A stretch of DNA of 64,000 bases from NCBI RefSeq assembly GCF_012932495.1, contig NZ_JABCNG010000006.1, positions 310,001 to 374,000 of the forward strand. The letters run 5' to 3'. Of this stretch, positions 34,030 through 42,975 are shown piece by piece. How positions within the stretch are numbered: position 1 is the stretch's first letter; every line of letters starts with the position of its first letter. The position numbers were made by a program, and so were the translations under genes. The DNA is from Novosphingobium sp. SG919 (lineage in GTDB: Bacteria; Pseudomonadota; Alphaproteobacteria; Sphingomonadales; Sphingomonadaceae). A model generated the notes under the pieces. It was given only the letters and a program-made list of their open reading frames with translations. It was not told the origin of the DNA and ran no database searches.

Positions 34030-35004
34030 GTGCATTTCGGGATCATCGGGGCCGGGCTTGCCGGGTTGACCTGCGCGGCCAGGCTGGTGGGGGCCGGCCA
34101 CGCGGTCAGCGCTTTTGACAAAGGGCGCGGACCGGGCGGGCGCATGTCCACGCGGCGGGTCGAAACGCCGCTGGGCCAGGCCCGGTTCGACCATGGCGCG
34201 CAGTTCTGTGCGGCCACCACCCCTGGCTTTGCCCGGCAACTGGCCGACTGGGCGGCACGCGGCGTCGCCGCCCCCTGGCCGGCAGCGGGGCCCGATGCCC
34301 ACGTCGGCGTGCCGGGCATGAATGCCCTGGTGGCCGATCTGGCACAGCAGCACGACGTGACTTTTGGTTGCCTGGTCAAGGGCCTGGTCCACGATGGCCG
34401 GCAGTGGTGGCTGGTGCTGGACGGTGAGCGGCGCGGGCCATTTGATGCCGTGATCGTGGCAACGCCGGCCGAACAGGCGGCGCCACTGCTTTCGCTGCAT
34501 GCCTTTCCGATGGCGCGCGCGGCGGCAGGCACTGCCTCGCAGGCCTGCTGGACCGCGATGTTGGCCTGGGCCGATCCGCTGCCGCTGGACTGGTCGGTGT
34601 GGCAGGCCAAGGACGCGAAGGGCAATGGCGCGCTGGCCTGGGCTGCACGCAATTCGGCCAAACCGGGGCGCGGCGGCCCCGCGCTGGGTGATCCCGAATG
34701 CTGGGTGGTTCACGCCGGGCCGGATTGGTCGCGTCGCCACCTGGAAATGGAGCCCGACGCCGTGATCGGGCTGATGGTCGAGGAATTCGCCGCGCTGGCC
34801 GGGATGGCCCTGCCCGAGCCGCTGGTGGCGCGCGCGCACCGCTGGCGCTTTGCACGCCCCGCCGGCACCGGCAACACCGCGTTGTGGGACCATACGCTGC
34901 GCCTGGGCGCTTGCGGCGATTGGTTGACCGAACCGACGATCGAAGGCGCATGGCTTTCGGGCACGGCACTGGCCGACCGCATCCTGGCGCCCGTCGCCGC
35001 CTGA
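34030..35004 (+). CDS. Renalase-like FAD-dependent oxidoreductase
   Basis: A 324-residue flavoprotein. The N-terminal FAD dinucleotide-binding motif FGIIGAGLAGLTCAARL is followed by FDKGRGPGGRMSTRR, typical of renalase/RNLS-like NAD(P)-binding amine oxidases; bacterial members oxidise 2- or 6-dihydro isomers of beta-NAD(P)H. Further signals are FDHGAQFC and the C-terminal LGACGDWLTEPTIEGAWLSG flavin-contact block. The GTG start follows GGGAGGGG and lies 20 bases after folE, so co-transcription is likely. Substrate is inferred from the family only. Confidence 0.82.
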   Translation: MHFGIIGAGLAGLTCAARLVGAGHAVSAFDKGRGPGGRMSTRRVETPLGQARFDHGAQFCAATTPGFARQLADWAARGVAAPWPAAGPDAHVGVPGMNALVADLAQQHDVTFGCLVKGLVHDGRQWWLVLDGERRGPFDAVIVATPAEQAAPLLSLHAFPMARAAAGTASQACWTAMLAWADPLPLDWSVWQAKDAKGNGALAWAARNSAKPGRGGPALGDPECWVVHAGPDWSRRHLEMEPDAVIGLMVEEFAALAGMALPEPLVARAHRWRFARPAGTGNTALWDHTLRLGACGDWLTEPTIEGAWLSGTALADRILAPVAA

Positions 35005-35067
35005 AAACAGCGCAAAACTGGGCAGAACCGGACCGGGACGACAGCCCCGGCCCGGTTCTTGCGCTGG

Positions 35068-38000
35068 TTATTGCGGCAGCACGGGGTGCTTCACAATCGG
35101 TGGCGGCTTGGGGAACTGCTGCGGCGGATTGGCCTGGAGCAAGGTAAGCGCCTCGGCGACAGCCCGCTCCAGTTGCGGATCATGGCCCTGGCGGATCAGC
35201 GCAGGGTCCTGTTCCACCTCGATATCGGGCGGGATGCCGATCCCTTCCACTTCCCACTGCCCACTGGTGCCATAGATCGCCCAGCGCGGCGCCGTGACAC
35301 TGCCGCCATCGATCAGCGGCGGGTAATTGCCGATGCCGACCAGGCCGCCCCAGGTGCGCTTGCCCACCAGCGGGCCCACCTTTTCCTTGTGGAACAACCA
35401 GGGTAGCGCATCCCCGCCAGACCCCGACATTTCATTGATGACCATCACCTTGGGGCCAAAGATGGCCGCCGCCGGCTCAATCTGGTCGGCCCCTTCCCTG
35501 GTCACGTTGACCATCTGCGGCGTGCGCTTCAACTGATCGACGATATAGTCTGCGATCTGCCCGCCATGGTTGAAGCGCTCGTCGATCACCGCGCCCTGCT
35601 TGCCCACTTGCGCAAAGTAATAGCGGTTGAAATTGGCAAAGCCACCCGCCGCCGTATCGGGCACATAGACATAGGCAAGCTTGCCGCCCGAAAGGCGATC
35701 GACGGTGCGGCGGTTGCCCTCCATCCAGCTGCGCAGGCGCAACTGCCCCTCGCTGGCGATCGGGACCACGGTGACCTTGCGCGCGCCAGCCCCGCTGGCC
35801 GTTGTGGCCACGGTCAAGACCGTCTGCTTGCCCGCCGTGCCATCGAGCGCGCGGTCGATCTCGGTATCGGTGGTCACGCTCTGGCCGTTTACCGCCAGGA
35901 TGAACTCGCCGGCATGGACATTGACGCCGGGCTGGCTGAGCGGGGCTACCAGCTTGGGATTCCAGTTCTCGCCCAGCAGCACGCGGGCAATGCGCCAGCG
36001 CCCGTCCACCGCTTCATAATCGGCGCCGAGCAACCCGCCTTTGGCCGTCTGCTGCTCGGGCACGTCGCCGCCGTTGATGAACGTGTGGCCGATCGAGATA
36101 TGGCCGGTCATCTCTTCCAGCAGCACATTGAGATCCTGCCGCGCGGCCAGGCCCGGCAGGAAGCGGGCATAGAGCGCTTCGGCCCGCGCCAAGTCCAGGC
36201 CATGGTGGTTGGGATCGTAGAGGAAGTCACGCTCGATGCGCCAGACCTCGTGGTAGATCTGCTTCCATTCCGCCTGGGGATCGACCCACACGCGCACGTC
36301 TTCGAACTTGACCGGCTTGGCGCTGTCGCCGTCCTTCACTTCCTTGTCGGCGTCGGCGACCAGCCAGGTGCCGCTCCGCTGCAGCAGAATCTTGCTGCCG
36401 TCGGCGGAAACCGAGAAACTGTCGGGCAGCACGCCTTGCGCCAGTTCCTTGTTCTTGCGTTCCTTCAACTCGAACCGGAACAGCGTGCGCGGCGGGCCGG
36501 CCTCGTCGCCTTCCAGGTAATCGGCATCGGTCGCGGCGGGGGGAATGGTCAGGGTGTAGACCACGCCCTCCTTGCCGGTTTCCAGTTGCACGATATTGGC
36601 GCGCGGGATCGGCAGGGCGAGGATGCGCTGGTCCAGCCCGTCGAAATCGATGCGCACCGGCGGTGGCGGGGCATCCTTTTCGGTCTTCTCGTCCTTATCG
36701 TTCTTGCTGTCCGCCTTTTCATCGGGCTTTTCGGCGGCAGAACTGGCACCGTCGTCCTTGGCGCGGGCCTTGCGCTTGGCCGGCTTGTCGCGGCCGGGCA
36801 TCGTATCGGCCGCGCTTTCCTCGTCGCTTTCGGGCGCGATCGGCGAGGCGGTGTCCTTGCGCAAGACCATGACATAGGCTGCCCCGTCGATAGCGCGCCC
36901 CATGCTCGACATATCGAGCCAGCCCGTCGCCGGCCCGGTGGCGGTGGTGGCCGCGAAATAGAGGTACTTGCCGTTGCGATCGAACCGGGGGGAGATCACG
37001 TCGCTCAGCCCGTCGGTGACCTGGGTGTTCTTGCCCGTGGCCAGCGAATGCACCCAGGCGGCGTGCAAGTGGCTGGGCAACTGCCGGGTGTAGACGATCC
37101 ACTGGCTGTCGGCCGACCAGGCCGCGTCGAAATTTGAACCGGGCGCGTCATACAGATTGGTGTCGATCTTTGCCGGCGCCGCGCCACTGGCGAGGTCGAT
37201 CAACCACAGGTTGAGGCGCTTGTCCTCGAACACGATCTTCTTGCTGTCGGGCGACCAGCGCGGGTTGTAGAAGAACGACGGCGGCGTTCCCAAGGCGATC
37301 TTGCGCACTGGGCCCAGGCCGTCTGCGGCGCCGACATGCAGCGCATATTCGCCCGATTCATCGGAAAACCAGGCGATCTTGCTGCCATCGGGCGATGGCG
37401 CCGGATCGCGATCGGCAACGCCGGGCGAGTGGGTGATGTTGCGCACGTCACCCTTTTCGGCCGGCGCCGAAAGCACGTCGCCGCGCGCCTCAAGGATTAC
37501 GCGCTTGCCCGTGCCGCTCAGCCGCGCATGCGTGACGCCATCAGGCTTGATCTCCACGAAATGGGCCCGCCGCTGCGGCAGATCGGCATCGATCGTCACC
37601 GGCACCGGGCTGACCTTGCCACTGGCAATGTCATAGATCTCAAGCCTGCCGAAATGGTCGATCACCACCCCCCCAGGCCCCGCGCCGATCGCCGCCATGT
37701 CGAAACCCTGGGCGTTGTCCACCAGCCGTGTTACCGCGCCATTGGCCGGATCATAGCTGTAGAGCGTGACCGGGCCATCGCGATCGGACAGGAAATAGAC
37801 CTTGTCGCCGATCCATAGCGGGTGCGTGTCATTGCTGTTGGGGCGCGGGATCGGCGTGACCGCGGAATCGGAAAGGCGGGCAATCCAGATGCGAGCGGTC
37901 TGCCCGCCACGATATTGCTTCCACGCCGGCTGCCACCGCTCGATCGGGGAATAGGCGATGCGGCTGCCATCGGGGGAAAAGGCGCCTTCCTCGCCGCTGG

Positions 38001-38469
38001 GCAGCGGCACGGGCGTGGGCGCGCCGCCGCTGGCGGGCACCAGGAACATCTGGTGCGCATCGCGCACCGCCACGCGTGGGGAGCGGAACAGCACGCGGCT
38101 GCCATCGGCCGACCAGCCCAGTGCCACGTCGGCACCGGGGTGCCAGGTCAGGCGGCGCGGTTCCCCGCCAAGCGCGGGCACGACATAGACATCGGTATTG
38201 CCGTCATAGCGGCCGGTAAACGCGATCTGGCTGCCGTCGGGCGAAAACACCGGGCCCGACAGGGCGCCTTGGCCGCTCACCAATCGCACCGCGCGCCCGC
38301 CGCTGCGCGGCACAACCCAGATTTCACCGCCATAGACGAATGCGATCTGCGTGGCCGAAAGCGTGGGTTGTTGCAGCAACAGGGGATCGGTGGCGGCCCG
38401 CGCCGCCGGCAGGGCGAAAGTGGTGGTTGCCAGCAAGGCCGAGGCCAGCACAATGAGGTTGCGTCGCAT
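35068..38469 (-). CDS. Tricorn-like protease with beta-propeller and S41 peptidase domains
   Basis: A 1133-residue exported protease. Signal peptide MRRNLIVLASALLATTTFA, then two stretches of TolB/WD40-like propeller repeats (FSPDGSQIAFTG, WSADGSRVLFRS, PSPDGSKIAWFS, WSPDSKKIVFED), an acidic/Lys-rich linker around residues 560-620, a PDZ domain (FILAVNGQSVTT) and a C-terminal S41 peptidase with DERFNHGGQIADY and the nucleophile block INEMSGSGGDALPW (Ser1015/Ser1017). Tricorn-type proteases cut oligopeptides; here the location would be periplasmic. The start at 38469 is chosen for its signal peptide. The long linker sits in the middle of the propeller/peptidase junction, as in other bacterial forms. 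Confidence 0.88.
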   Translation of the reverse strand: MRRNLIVLASALLATTTFALPAARAATDPLLLQQPTLSATQIAFVYGGEIWVVPRSGGRAVRLVSGQGALSGPVFSPDGSQIAFTGRYDGNTDVYVVPALGGEPRRLTWHPGADVALGWSADGSRVLFRSPRVAVRDAHQMFLVPASGGAPTPVPLPSGEEGAFSPDGSRIAYSPIERWQPAWKQYRGGQTARIWIARLSDSAVTPIPRPNSNDTHPLWIGDKVYFLSDRDGPVTLYSYDPANGAVTRLVDNAQGFDMAAIGAGPGGVVIDHFGRLEIYDIASGKVSPVPVTIDADLPQRRAHFVEIKPDGVTHARLSGTGKRVILEARGDVLSAPAEKGDVRNITHSPGVADRDPAPSPDGSKIAWFSDESGEYALHVGAADGLGPVRKIALGTPPSFFYNPRWSPDSKKIVFEDKRLNLWLIDLASGAAPAKIDTNLYDAPGSNFDAAWSADSQWIVYTRQLPSHLHAAWVHSLATGKNTQVTDGLSDVISPRFDRNGKYLYFAATTATGPATGWLDMSSMGRAIDGAAYVMVLRKDTASPIAPESDEESAADTMPGRDKPAKRKARAKDDGASSAAEKPDEKADSKNDKDEKTEKDAPPPPVRIDFDGLDQRILALPIPRANIVQLETGKEGVVYTLTIPPAATDADYLEGDEAGPPRTLFRFELKERKNKELAQGVLPDSFSVSADGSKILLQRSGTWLVADADKEVKDGDSAKPVKFEDVRVWVDPQAEWKQIYHEVWRIERDFLYDPNHHGLDLARAEALYARFLPGLAARQDLNVLLEEMTGHISIGHTFINGGDVPEQQTAKGGLLGADYEAVDGRWRIARVLLGENWNPKLVAPLSQPGVNVHAGEFILAVNGQSVTTDTEIDRALDGTAGKQTVLTVATTASGAGARKVTVVPIASEGQLRLRSWMEGNRRTVDRLSGGKLAYVYVPDTAAGGFANFNRYYFAQVGKQGAVIDERFNHGGQIADYIVDQLKRTPQMVNVTREGADQIEPAAAIFGPKVMVINEMSGSGGDALPWLFHKEKVGPLVGKRTWGGLVGIGNYPPLIDGGSVTAPRWAIYGTSGQWEVEGIGIPPDIEVEQDPALIRQGHDPQLERAVAEALTLLQANPPQQFPKPPPIVKHPVLPQ

Positions 38470-38857
38470 GTTCCCCCCGGGGGCCGAAATGGCCAGCGCG
38501 CACGCTAGCGCAGGCAACAGCGGGCCACAATTGCCGAAAACCGGGGCAGCGCATGGTAAAGGATGCGACAAGGCCTAGGCGCCGCGCCTAAATCTTGAGC
38601 GCCCGCTGTAGTGCCACAATCGTACGCGTTATTGCAACGGGCGTCCCCACGGTGGGGCGCACCCAGTCGTCAAGCGGCGGGAAGGCCCGCGCAACCTGCA
38701 TGCCGGCCTCGGCCGGTCTTGCCCGCAAGCCTGTGGCGGGAACCGGACTGGCAAAGAACATGAAATCCGCCTCGCTGGCACCATACCTAAACCCAGCCTG
38801 TCGAGCGCGGCACCAGAGCATAAGGCGCGGTCCTGCCGGTGTTCCGACGCACCGGCC
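38470..38857. other. 388-bp intergenic region
   Basis: No gene supported. Small overlapping frames on both strands (38588-38885) lack ribosome sites and family features. Presumably contains the promoter of the tricorn-like gene and the transcript end of sorAB. Confidence 0.45.
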
Positions 38858-39160
38858 TTACGCGCCCTTGCGTTTCGCCAGGTAGGCCGCGATCCGCTTG
38901 GCCGTGTCATCGTCGAGGGGGGCGCCATAGACGGTTCGCATCTTGGCGACTTCGGCAGTCCAGAATGCGGCGCCCATGCCCGGAGACTGGTTGACGATAT
39001 AATCGAGCGAATGGCACGCGGCGCAATGCGCCTCGACCAGCTCGGCCTCGCTGCCGGTGCCCAGCCGCACCGTGGGTTCTGGCGGCGGGCGATAGGTGGC
39101 CGCGCAGAGCGTGGCCAGCGCCGCCACGGCCAGGGCTGCGATGCCCAGCCGCCGCATCAT
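38858..39160 (-). CDS. sorB: Cytochrome c subunit of sulfite dehydrogenase (SorB-like)
   Basis: A 100-residue monoheme cytochrome c with a signal peptide (LGIAALAVAALATLCAATY), heme motif CAACH (in EAHCAACHSLDYIV) and a methionine likely serving as sixth ligand downstream. It should accept electrons from the adjacent molybdoenzyme in the periplasm and pass them to cytochrome c/oxidase. The start overlaps the sorA stop (ATGA), supporting a SorAB pair. Confidence 0.82.
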   Translation of the reverse strand: MMRRLGIAALAVAALATLCAATYRPPPEPTVRLGTGSEAELVEAHCAACHSLDYIVNQSPGMGAAFWTAEVAKMRTVYGAPLDDDTAKRIAAYLAKRKGA

Positions 39161-40416
39161 GCCCGTGCCTCGATATGCACGGTTTCGACCACATTGCGGC
39201 GATAGCCTGCGGGGTTCCATTGCGGCTCCAGCGGCTGGACCTCGCCGTTTTGGCTGGTGGCACGCGCGCCGATGGCATGAACGCCGGGCGGCAAGGCCAC
39301 TTCTGCCTGCCAGCCGCGAAACGAATAGCGCCCGAGATCTTCACCAAGCTGCGCAGGTTGCCACGTGCTGCCGCCATCGCGGGTGATCGCCACGCTGGCA
39401 ATGCCGCTGCCCCCGTCGAACGCGATCCCGCGCAGTCGCACCGGCACGTTGGCGCGCACCACCGCGCCATCGGCGTGGCTGGTCACGAAGGAGCGAACGT
39501 TGAGCCTGCCGATCGGGCGGGTGCGATCGGGCTTGGCGCCAGGGGCCACGCAGTCGCACGCGGTGTCCGGAATGCGATAGGCCTTGCTCATCCAATAGCC
39601 GTCGAACACGCTGTCGGTCACCGTGATGCGGGACAGGTGCTTGATCCAATAGGTGCCGTAATAGCCCGGCACGACCAGCCGCAGCGGATAGCCATTGAGA
39701 AAGGGCAGCGCCTGGCCGTTCATGCCCCAGGCGAGCAGCACATCCCCCTCGAGAACATGGTCGAGATCGAGGGCCTTGGCAAAATCGGGCACGGATTGCG
39801 CCGGCGGCTGGTCCAGGCCGTCGAACACCACCTGGCGGGCGCCGGCCTTGATCCCAGCGCGCGCCAGCACGTCGCGCAGCGGCACGCCGTGCCAGCGGGC
39901 ATTGCCCATGGCCCCGTTGCCAAGCTGCCCACCCGCCACGCGTGGGGCAACAAGACCCCGCCCGTTGCCCGAGCACTGGTTCACCGCCACCAGTTCGACC
40001 GCCGGAAAATCGCGCTGCAGATCTGCCAGCGACAGCGACAGCGCGCGATCGACCAGGCCGCCCACGTCCACGCGATGGCTGCGCGCATCGAGATCGGTGG
40101 GCAGGTCGCTCAGGTGATAGCGCACGAAGAACGCGTCGTTGGGTGTCAGCAGCCCTTCGTCGAACACGGCGAAGGGCGTTTCCAGTTGCGGCGGGCGGCT
40201 GGTCTGCAGGATCAGCGGGCGTTTTTGCGGAAAGCGGGTGAGCGGCCGTTCACCATTGGCAAAGGGCAGGTGAGCAGTGCCGTGGGGCACGGCCGCGTGC
40301 CCATCCACAGCCATGGCGGCGCCGACAGCGGTTGCCAGCAGGCCAGTCGTCACCGCCCGGCGCGCGAGTGGAACGGCACCGCCCGCCTCTTCGCCATCTG
40401 CTTCGGATCGCACCAT
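39157..40416 (-). CDS. sorA: Sulfite dehydrogenase molybdopterin subunit (SorA-like)
   Basis: A 419-residue Tat-exported sulfite oxidase family enzyme. The Tat signal is PLARRAVTTGLLATAVGAAMA; the molybdenum-coordinating cysteine is in LVAVNQCSGNGRG (Cys138). LPFLNGYPLRLVVPGYYGTYWIKHL and a C-terminal dimerisation domain (RGIAFDGGSGIASVAITRDGGSTW) are typical. It oxidises sulfite to sulfate in the periplasm with the cytochrome encoded just downstream. Twin-arginine position and the cytochrome partner favour SorA over cytoplasmic or YedY-type relatives. An SsuD-like monooxygenase, which releases sulfite, is encoded divergently 500 bp away, giving a metabolic link. Confidence 0.88.
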   Translation of the reverse strand: MVRSEADGEEAGGAVPLARRAVTTGLLATAVGAAMAVDGHAAVPHGTAHLPFANGERPLTRFPQKRPLILQTSRPPQLETPFAVFDEGLLTPNDAFFVRYHLSDLPTDLDARSHRVDVGGLVDRALSLSLADLQRDFPAVELVAVNQCSGNGRGLVAPRVAGGQLGNGAMGNARWHGVPLRDVLARAGIKAGARQVVFDGLDQPPAQSVPDFAKALDLDHVLEGDVLLAWGMNGQALPFLNGYPLRLVVPGYYGTYWIKHLSRITVTDSVFDGYWMSKAYRIPDTACDCVAPGAKPDRTRPIGRLNVRSFVTSHADGAVVRANVPVRLRGIAFDGGSGIASVAITRDGGSTWQPAQLGEDLGRYSFRGWQAEVALPPGVHAIGARATSQNGEVQPLEPQWNPAGYRRNVVETVHIEARA

Positions 40417-40646
40417 CGCCTGCTCTTCCCCCGACTATGCCGCAAGAGACTAGCGCGGTTGCCATGCGATGGAAATCGGCATGGCAATGTCCAATATACC
40501 ATGCAGCAAAACTGGACGATCGCCGCTGCGCTTGGTCGACCAGCTGCATGACGTATCATGAACGCTGAAGCACCCACGTGCCGAACTCGTTTGTCCCGCC
40601 ACGCCGGCAGCCATAGCCTTGGCCCCCTTGGCTAGGAGTGGTTTCC

Positions 40647-40904
40647 ATGGGTCTATTCGAACCGGGTCGGCTTGGCCGGCTGACGGCGCCCAACCGTATC
40701 GTCATGGCGCCGCTCGGCCGTGCCCGCAACGATGCGGACACCCACGAAGCGGGTGACCTGTGGGTTGAATACTATGCCCAGCGCGCCAGCAGGGTGCTCA
40801 ATCCGCAGGATGAAGCCACTTGGTATAGCGGCGGCGCCCACGGCTGCACCGACTATCCCACCCTGCGCGCAACGCACGGGCCCACGCTGCCCGAACCCGC
40901 CTGA
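40647..40904 (+). pseudogene. Internally deleted Old Yellow Enzyme (NemA-type) remnant
   Basis: An 85-codon frame with a good ribosome site (TAGGAG) whose first half is the start of an Old Yellow Enzyme (LFEPGRLGRLTAPNRIVMAPL ... EYYAQRAS, split here) and whose second half is the family's extreme C-terminus (LNPQDEATWYSGGAHGCTDYPTL, compare NemA [21 protein letters not shown]). About 290 central codons, including the flavin site and catalytic residues, are missing and the junction is in frame near RASR/VLNP. It cannot be a working reductase. Translation of the remnant is possible. Confidence 0.85.
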
Positions 40905-40937
40905 TCGCGGCACCAAACGCAAACCTGGAGCGAAAAC

Positions 40938-42056
40938 ATGCCCGTGCAGTTCATCGGCGCCATCGGCACCAGCGGCGGATCGGAAAGCCGCGCGCCACAT
41001 GGCCCGGTCGTCGACAAAGTCTATCTGGGCGCGATCGCGCGGGCGCACGAATTGGCCGGTTTCGACCGCGTCCTGATCGGCTATTTCAGCAGCGCCCCGG
41101 ACGGGTTCCAGATCGCAGCCTATGCCGCGCAGCAAACCGAGCGGCTCCAGTTCCTGCTCGCCCATCGCCCGGGCTTTGTTGCACCGACATTGGCCGCACG
41201 CCAACTGGCCACGCTGGACCAGTTCATCGATGGGCGGCTGGCGGTGCATATCATCACCGGCGGCTCTGATGCCGAGCAGCAGCGCGACGGCGATTTCCTG
41301 GGCAAGGCTGAACGCTATGCCCGCACCGACGATTATCTGGACGTGGTGAAGCGCACTTGGACCGCGACCGAGGCATTCGATCACGACGGTCCGTTTTACC
41401 AGGTCCGCCAAAGCTTTGCTGCAGTAAAGCCGGTGCAGCAACCGCATCTGCCGGTCTATTTCGGCGGCTCGTCGGACGAGGCCATCGCCGTGGCGGGCAA
41501 ACATGCCGACGTTTTTGCACTGTGGGGCGAAACGCTGGAGCAGACCGCGCAAACCATCGCCCGCGTCCGCGCGGCAGCCGCGCGGCACGGGCGGTCAGAC
41601 CAGATCGGCTTCAGCCTGTCGCTGCGCCCCGTGCTCGCCCGCACGGAAGACGAAGCCTGGGCGCGGGCCGATCGTATCCTGGCCGCAGCCAAGGCGCAGC
41701 GCGCCAAGGCCCAAGGCGCATATCCGGTGCAACTGTTCCGCAATGACGATGGCACAGTGCCCAATGTCGGATCCCAGCGCCTGCTGGACGCCGCCGCCGG
41801 CGGCCGTGTGCGCGACAAGCGGCTGTGGACCGAAATTGCCGCGCTGACCGGAGGCAGCGGGAATTCCACCGCGCTGGTCGGTACTGCCGAACAAGTCGCG
41901 GAAAGCCTGCTCGACTATTACGATCTGGGCATCGACACTTTCCTTATCCGCGGGTTCGACCCGCTGGAAGATGCCATCGAATATGGCCGCGATCTGCTGC
42001 CACTGGTCCGCGCCGCGGTGGCGGAGCGGGACATGGCCCGCGTCGCCGCAGAATGA
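40938..42056 (+). CDS. SsuD-like FMN-dependent alkanesulfonate monooxygenase (LLM family)
   Basis: A 372-residue luciferase-like flavin monooxygenase closest in pattern to SsuD/MsuD. VHIITGGSDAEQQRDGDFL near residue 105, RTDDYLDVVKRTW and SFAAVKPVQQPHLPVYFGGSSDEA near 155-180 are strong SsuD-type signals. Such enzymes use FMNH2 and oxygen to split alkanesulfonates into aldehyde and sulfite. The usual SsuE reductase is absent; the ruined Old Yellow Enzyme gene lies 33 bp upstream. CTGGAG precedes the ATG. The nearby sorAB could remove sulfite released. Substrate is inferred. Confidence 0.83.
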   Translation: MPVQFIGAIGTSGGSESRAPHGPVVDKVYLGAIARAHELAGFDRVLIGYFSSAPDGFQIAAYAAQQTERLQFLLAHRPGFVAPTLAARQLATLDQFIDGRLAVHIITGGSDAEQQRDGDFLGKAERYARTDDYLDVVKRTWTATEAFDHDGPFYQVRQSFAAVKPVQQPHLPVYFGGSSDEAIAVAGKHADVFALWGETLEQTAQTIARVRAAAARHGRSDQIGFSLSLRPVLARTEDEAWARADRILAAAKAQRAKAQGAYPVQLFRNDDGTVPNVGSQRLLDAAAGGRVRDKRLWTEIAALTGGSGNSTALVGTAEQVAESLLDYYDLGIDTFLIRGFDPLEDAIEYGRDLLPLVRAAVAERDMARVAAE

Positions 42057-42210
42057 TGGCGGCGATTGGTCGATAACTGCCGATCGCGCCGGCCAGCACG
42101 CCCGAGTGCCTGGCACGGCAGGTCGTCCATGAGGCATGCCGCGATCCGATCCAAGCACCGCATGCCGCCGTGAAAACCTGGACATTCAACCACACCGCAG
42201 GGCAGATCGC

Positions 42211-42897
42211 ATGAGCGAACAGATTGATCAGGAATGGGCCGACCGGTTGGCCCCAACGCGCCGCGCGGTGCTGGGCGCCGGAATTGCCGGGCTTGGCGCT
42301 GCGGCCGCCGGCACCATGCCACAGCAGGCGCAGGCTGCTTCGCCCGGTGGCCAGGCAATCACCGCAGGCAAGCTGCAACCGACCACGACGACAGGCGACA
42401 GCGAGTGGGGGTATGAGACCTTTGCCGAGCCTACCGATCGCCCCGGATCGACCCGGCCGGGAGAAGCGCAGTTGTCCGCAGCGCCCCGGCCCTACACCGC
42501 GATCAAAAGCTATCACGCGCACGTCTATTTCGACGAGGATACCTATCACAAGGCCGCCTTGCTGCGGAAATGGGCGGCAGAGCGCTTTGCCGTGGAACTG
42601 GGCAACTGGAACAAGGAACCTCGCGGGCCGCATGTCACCCCGTCGTTCTATTTCGGTTTTACCGTGGAACAGTTGCCGGTGATCATTCCATGGCTTCAGC
42701 TCAACAGCCTGGGCCTGACGATCCTGATCCATCCGAACACCGACAACCCGCGCGCCGATCATCTCGACTATGCGCTGTGGGTCAACCGGTCGCAGCCGGT
42801 CAATGCCTATGGCATGGAAACGTCGTTGACGCCGGGCAAGCGCAACGATCTGCCGGTCTATCCCAACACGCGGCCTTCGGTCATCCTCGAGGTCTGA
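42211..42897 (+). CDS. Tat-exported DOPA 4,5-dioxygenase-like protein
   Basis: A 228-residue protein: Tat-type leader (APTRRAVLGAGIAGLGAAAAG), then after a linker a small domain like the DOPA 4,5-dioxygenase family (COG3805): YHAHVYFDEDTYHKAALL, GPHVTPSFYFGF, LGLTILIHPNTDN and DHLDYALWV, carrying the conserved histidines expected for an Fe(II) site. Family members are normally about 110-residue cytoplasmic proteins, so the twin-arginine leader is uncommon and suggests a periplasmic, cofactor-loaded enzyme acting on a catechol or an unknown substrate. Start is the ATG before MSEQID; upstream frame ignored. Confidence 0.72.
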   Translation: MSEQIDQEWADRLAPTRRAVLGAGIAGLGAAAAGTMPQQAQAASPGGQAITAGKLQPTTTTGDSEWGYETFAEPTDRPGSTRPGEAQLSAAPRPYTAIKSYHAHVYFDEDTYHKAALLRKWAAERFAVELGNWNKEPRGPHVTPSFYFGFTVEQLPVIIPWLQLNSLGLTILIHPNTDNPRADHLDYALWVNRSQPVNAYGMETSLTPGKRNDLPVYPNTRPSVILEV

Positions 42898-42975
42898 TCG
42901 CGCGGCACGCTGGAACCGGCCGGCACGATCGGCTTTATCAGTTGACGATCCGTGTCGCTGGTTTCAGGTATCCCG

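Noticed and set aside
38588..38885. Short overlapping frames in the gap between the tricorn-like gene and sorB
   Set aside because: No ribosome site, unusual composition and frames open on both strands at once.
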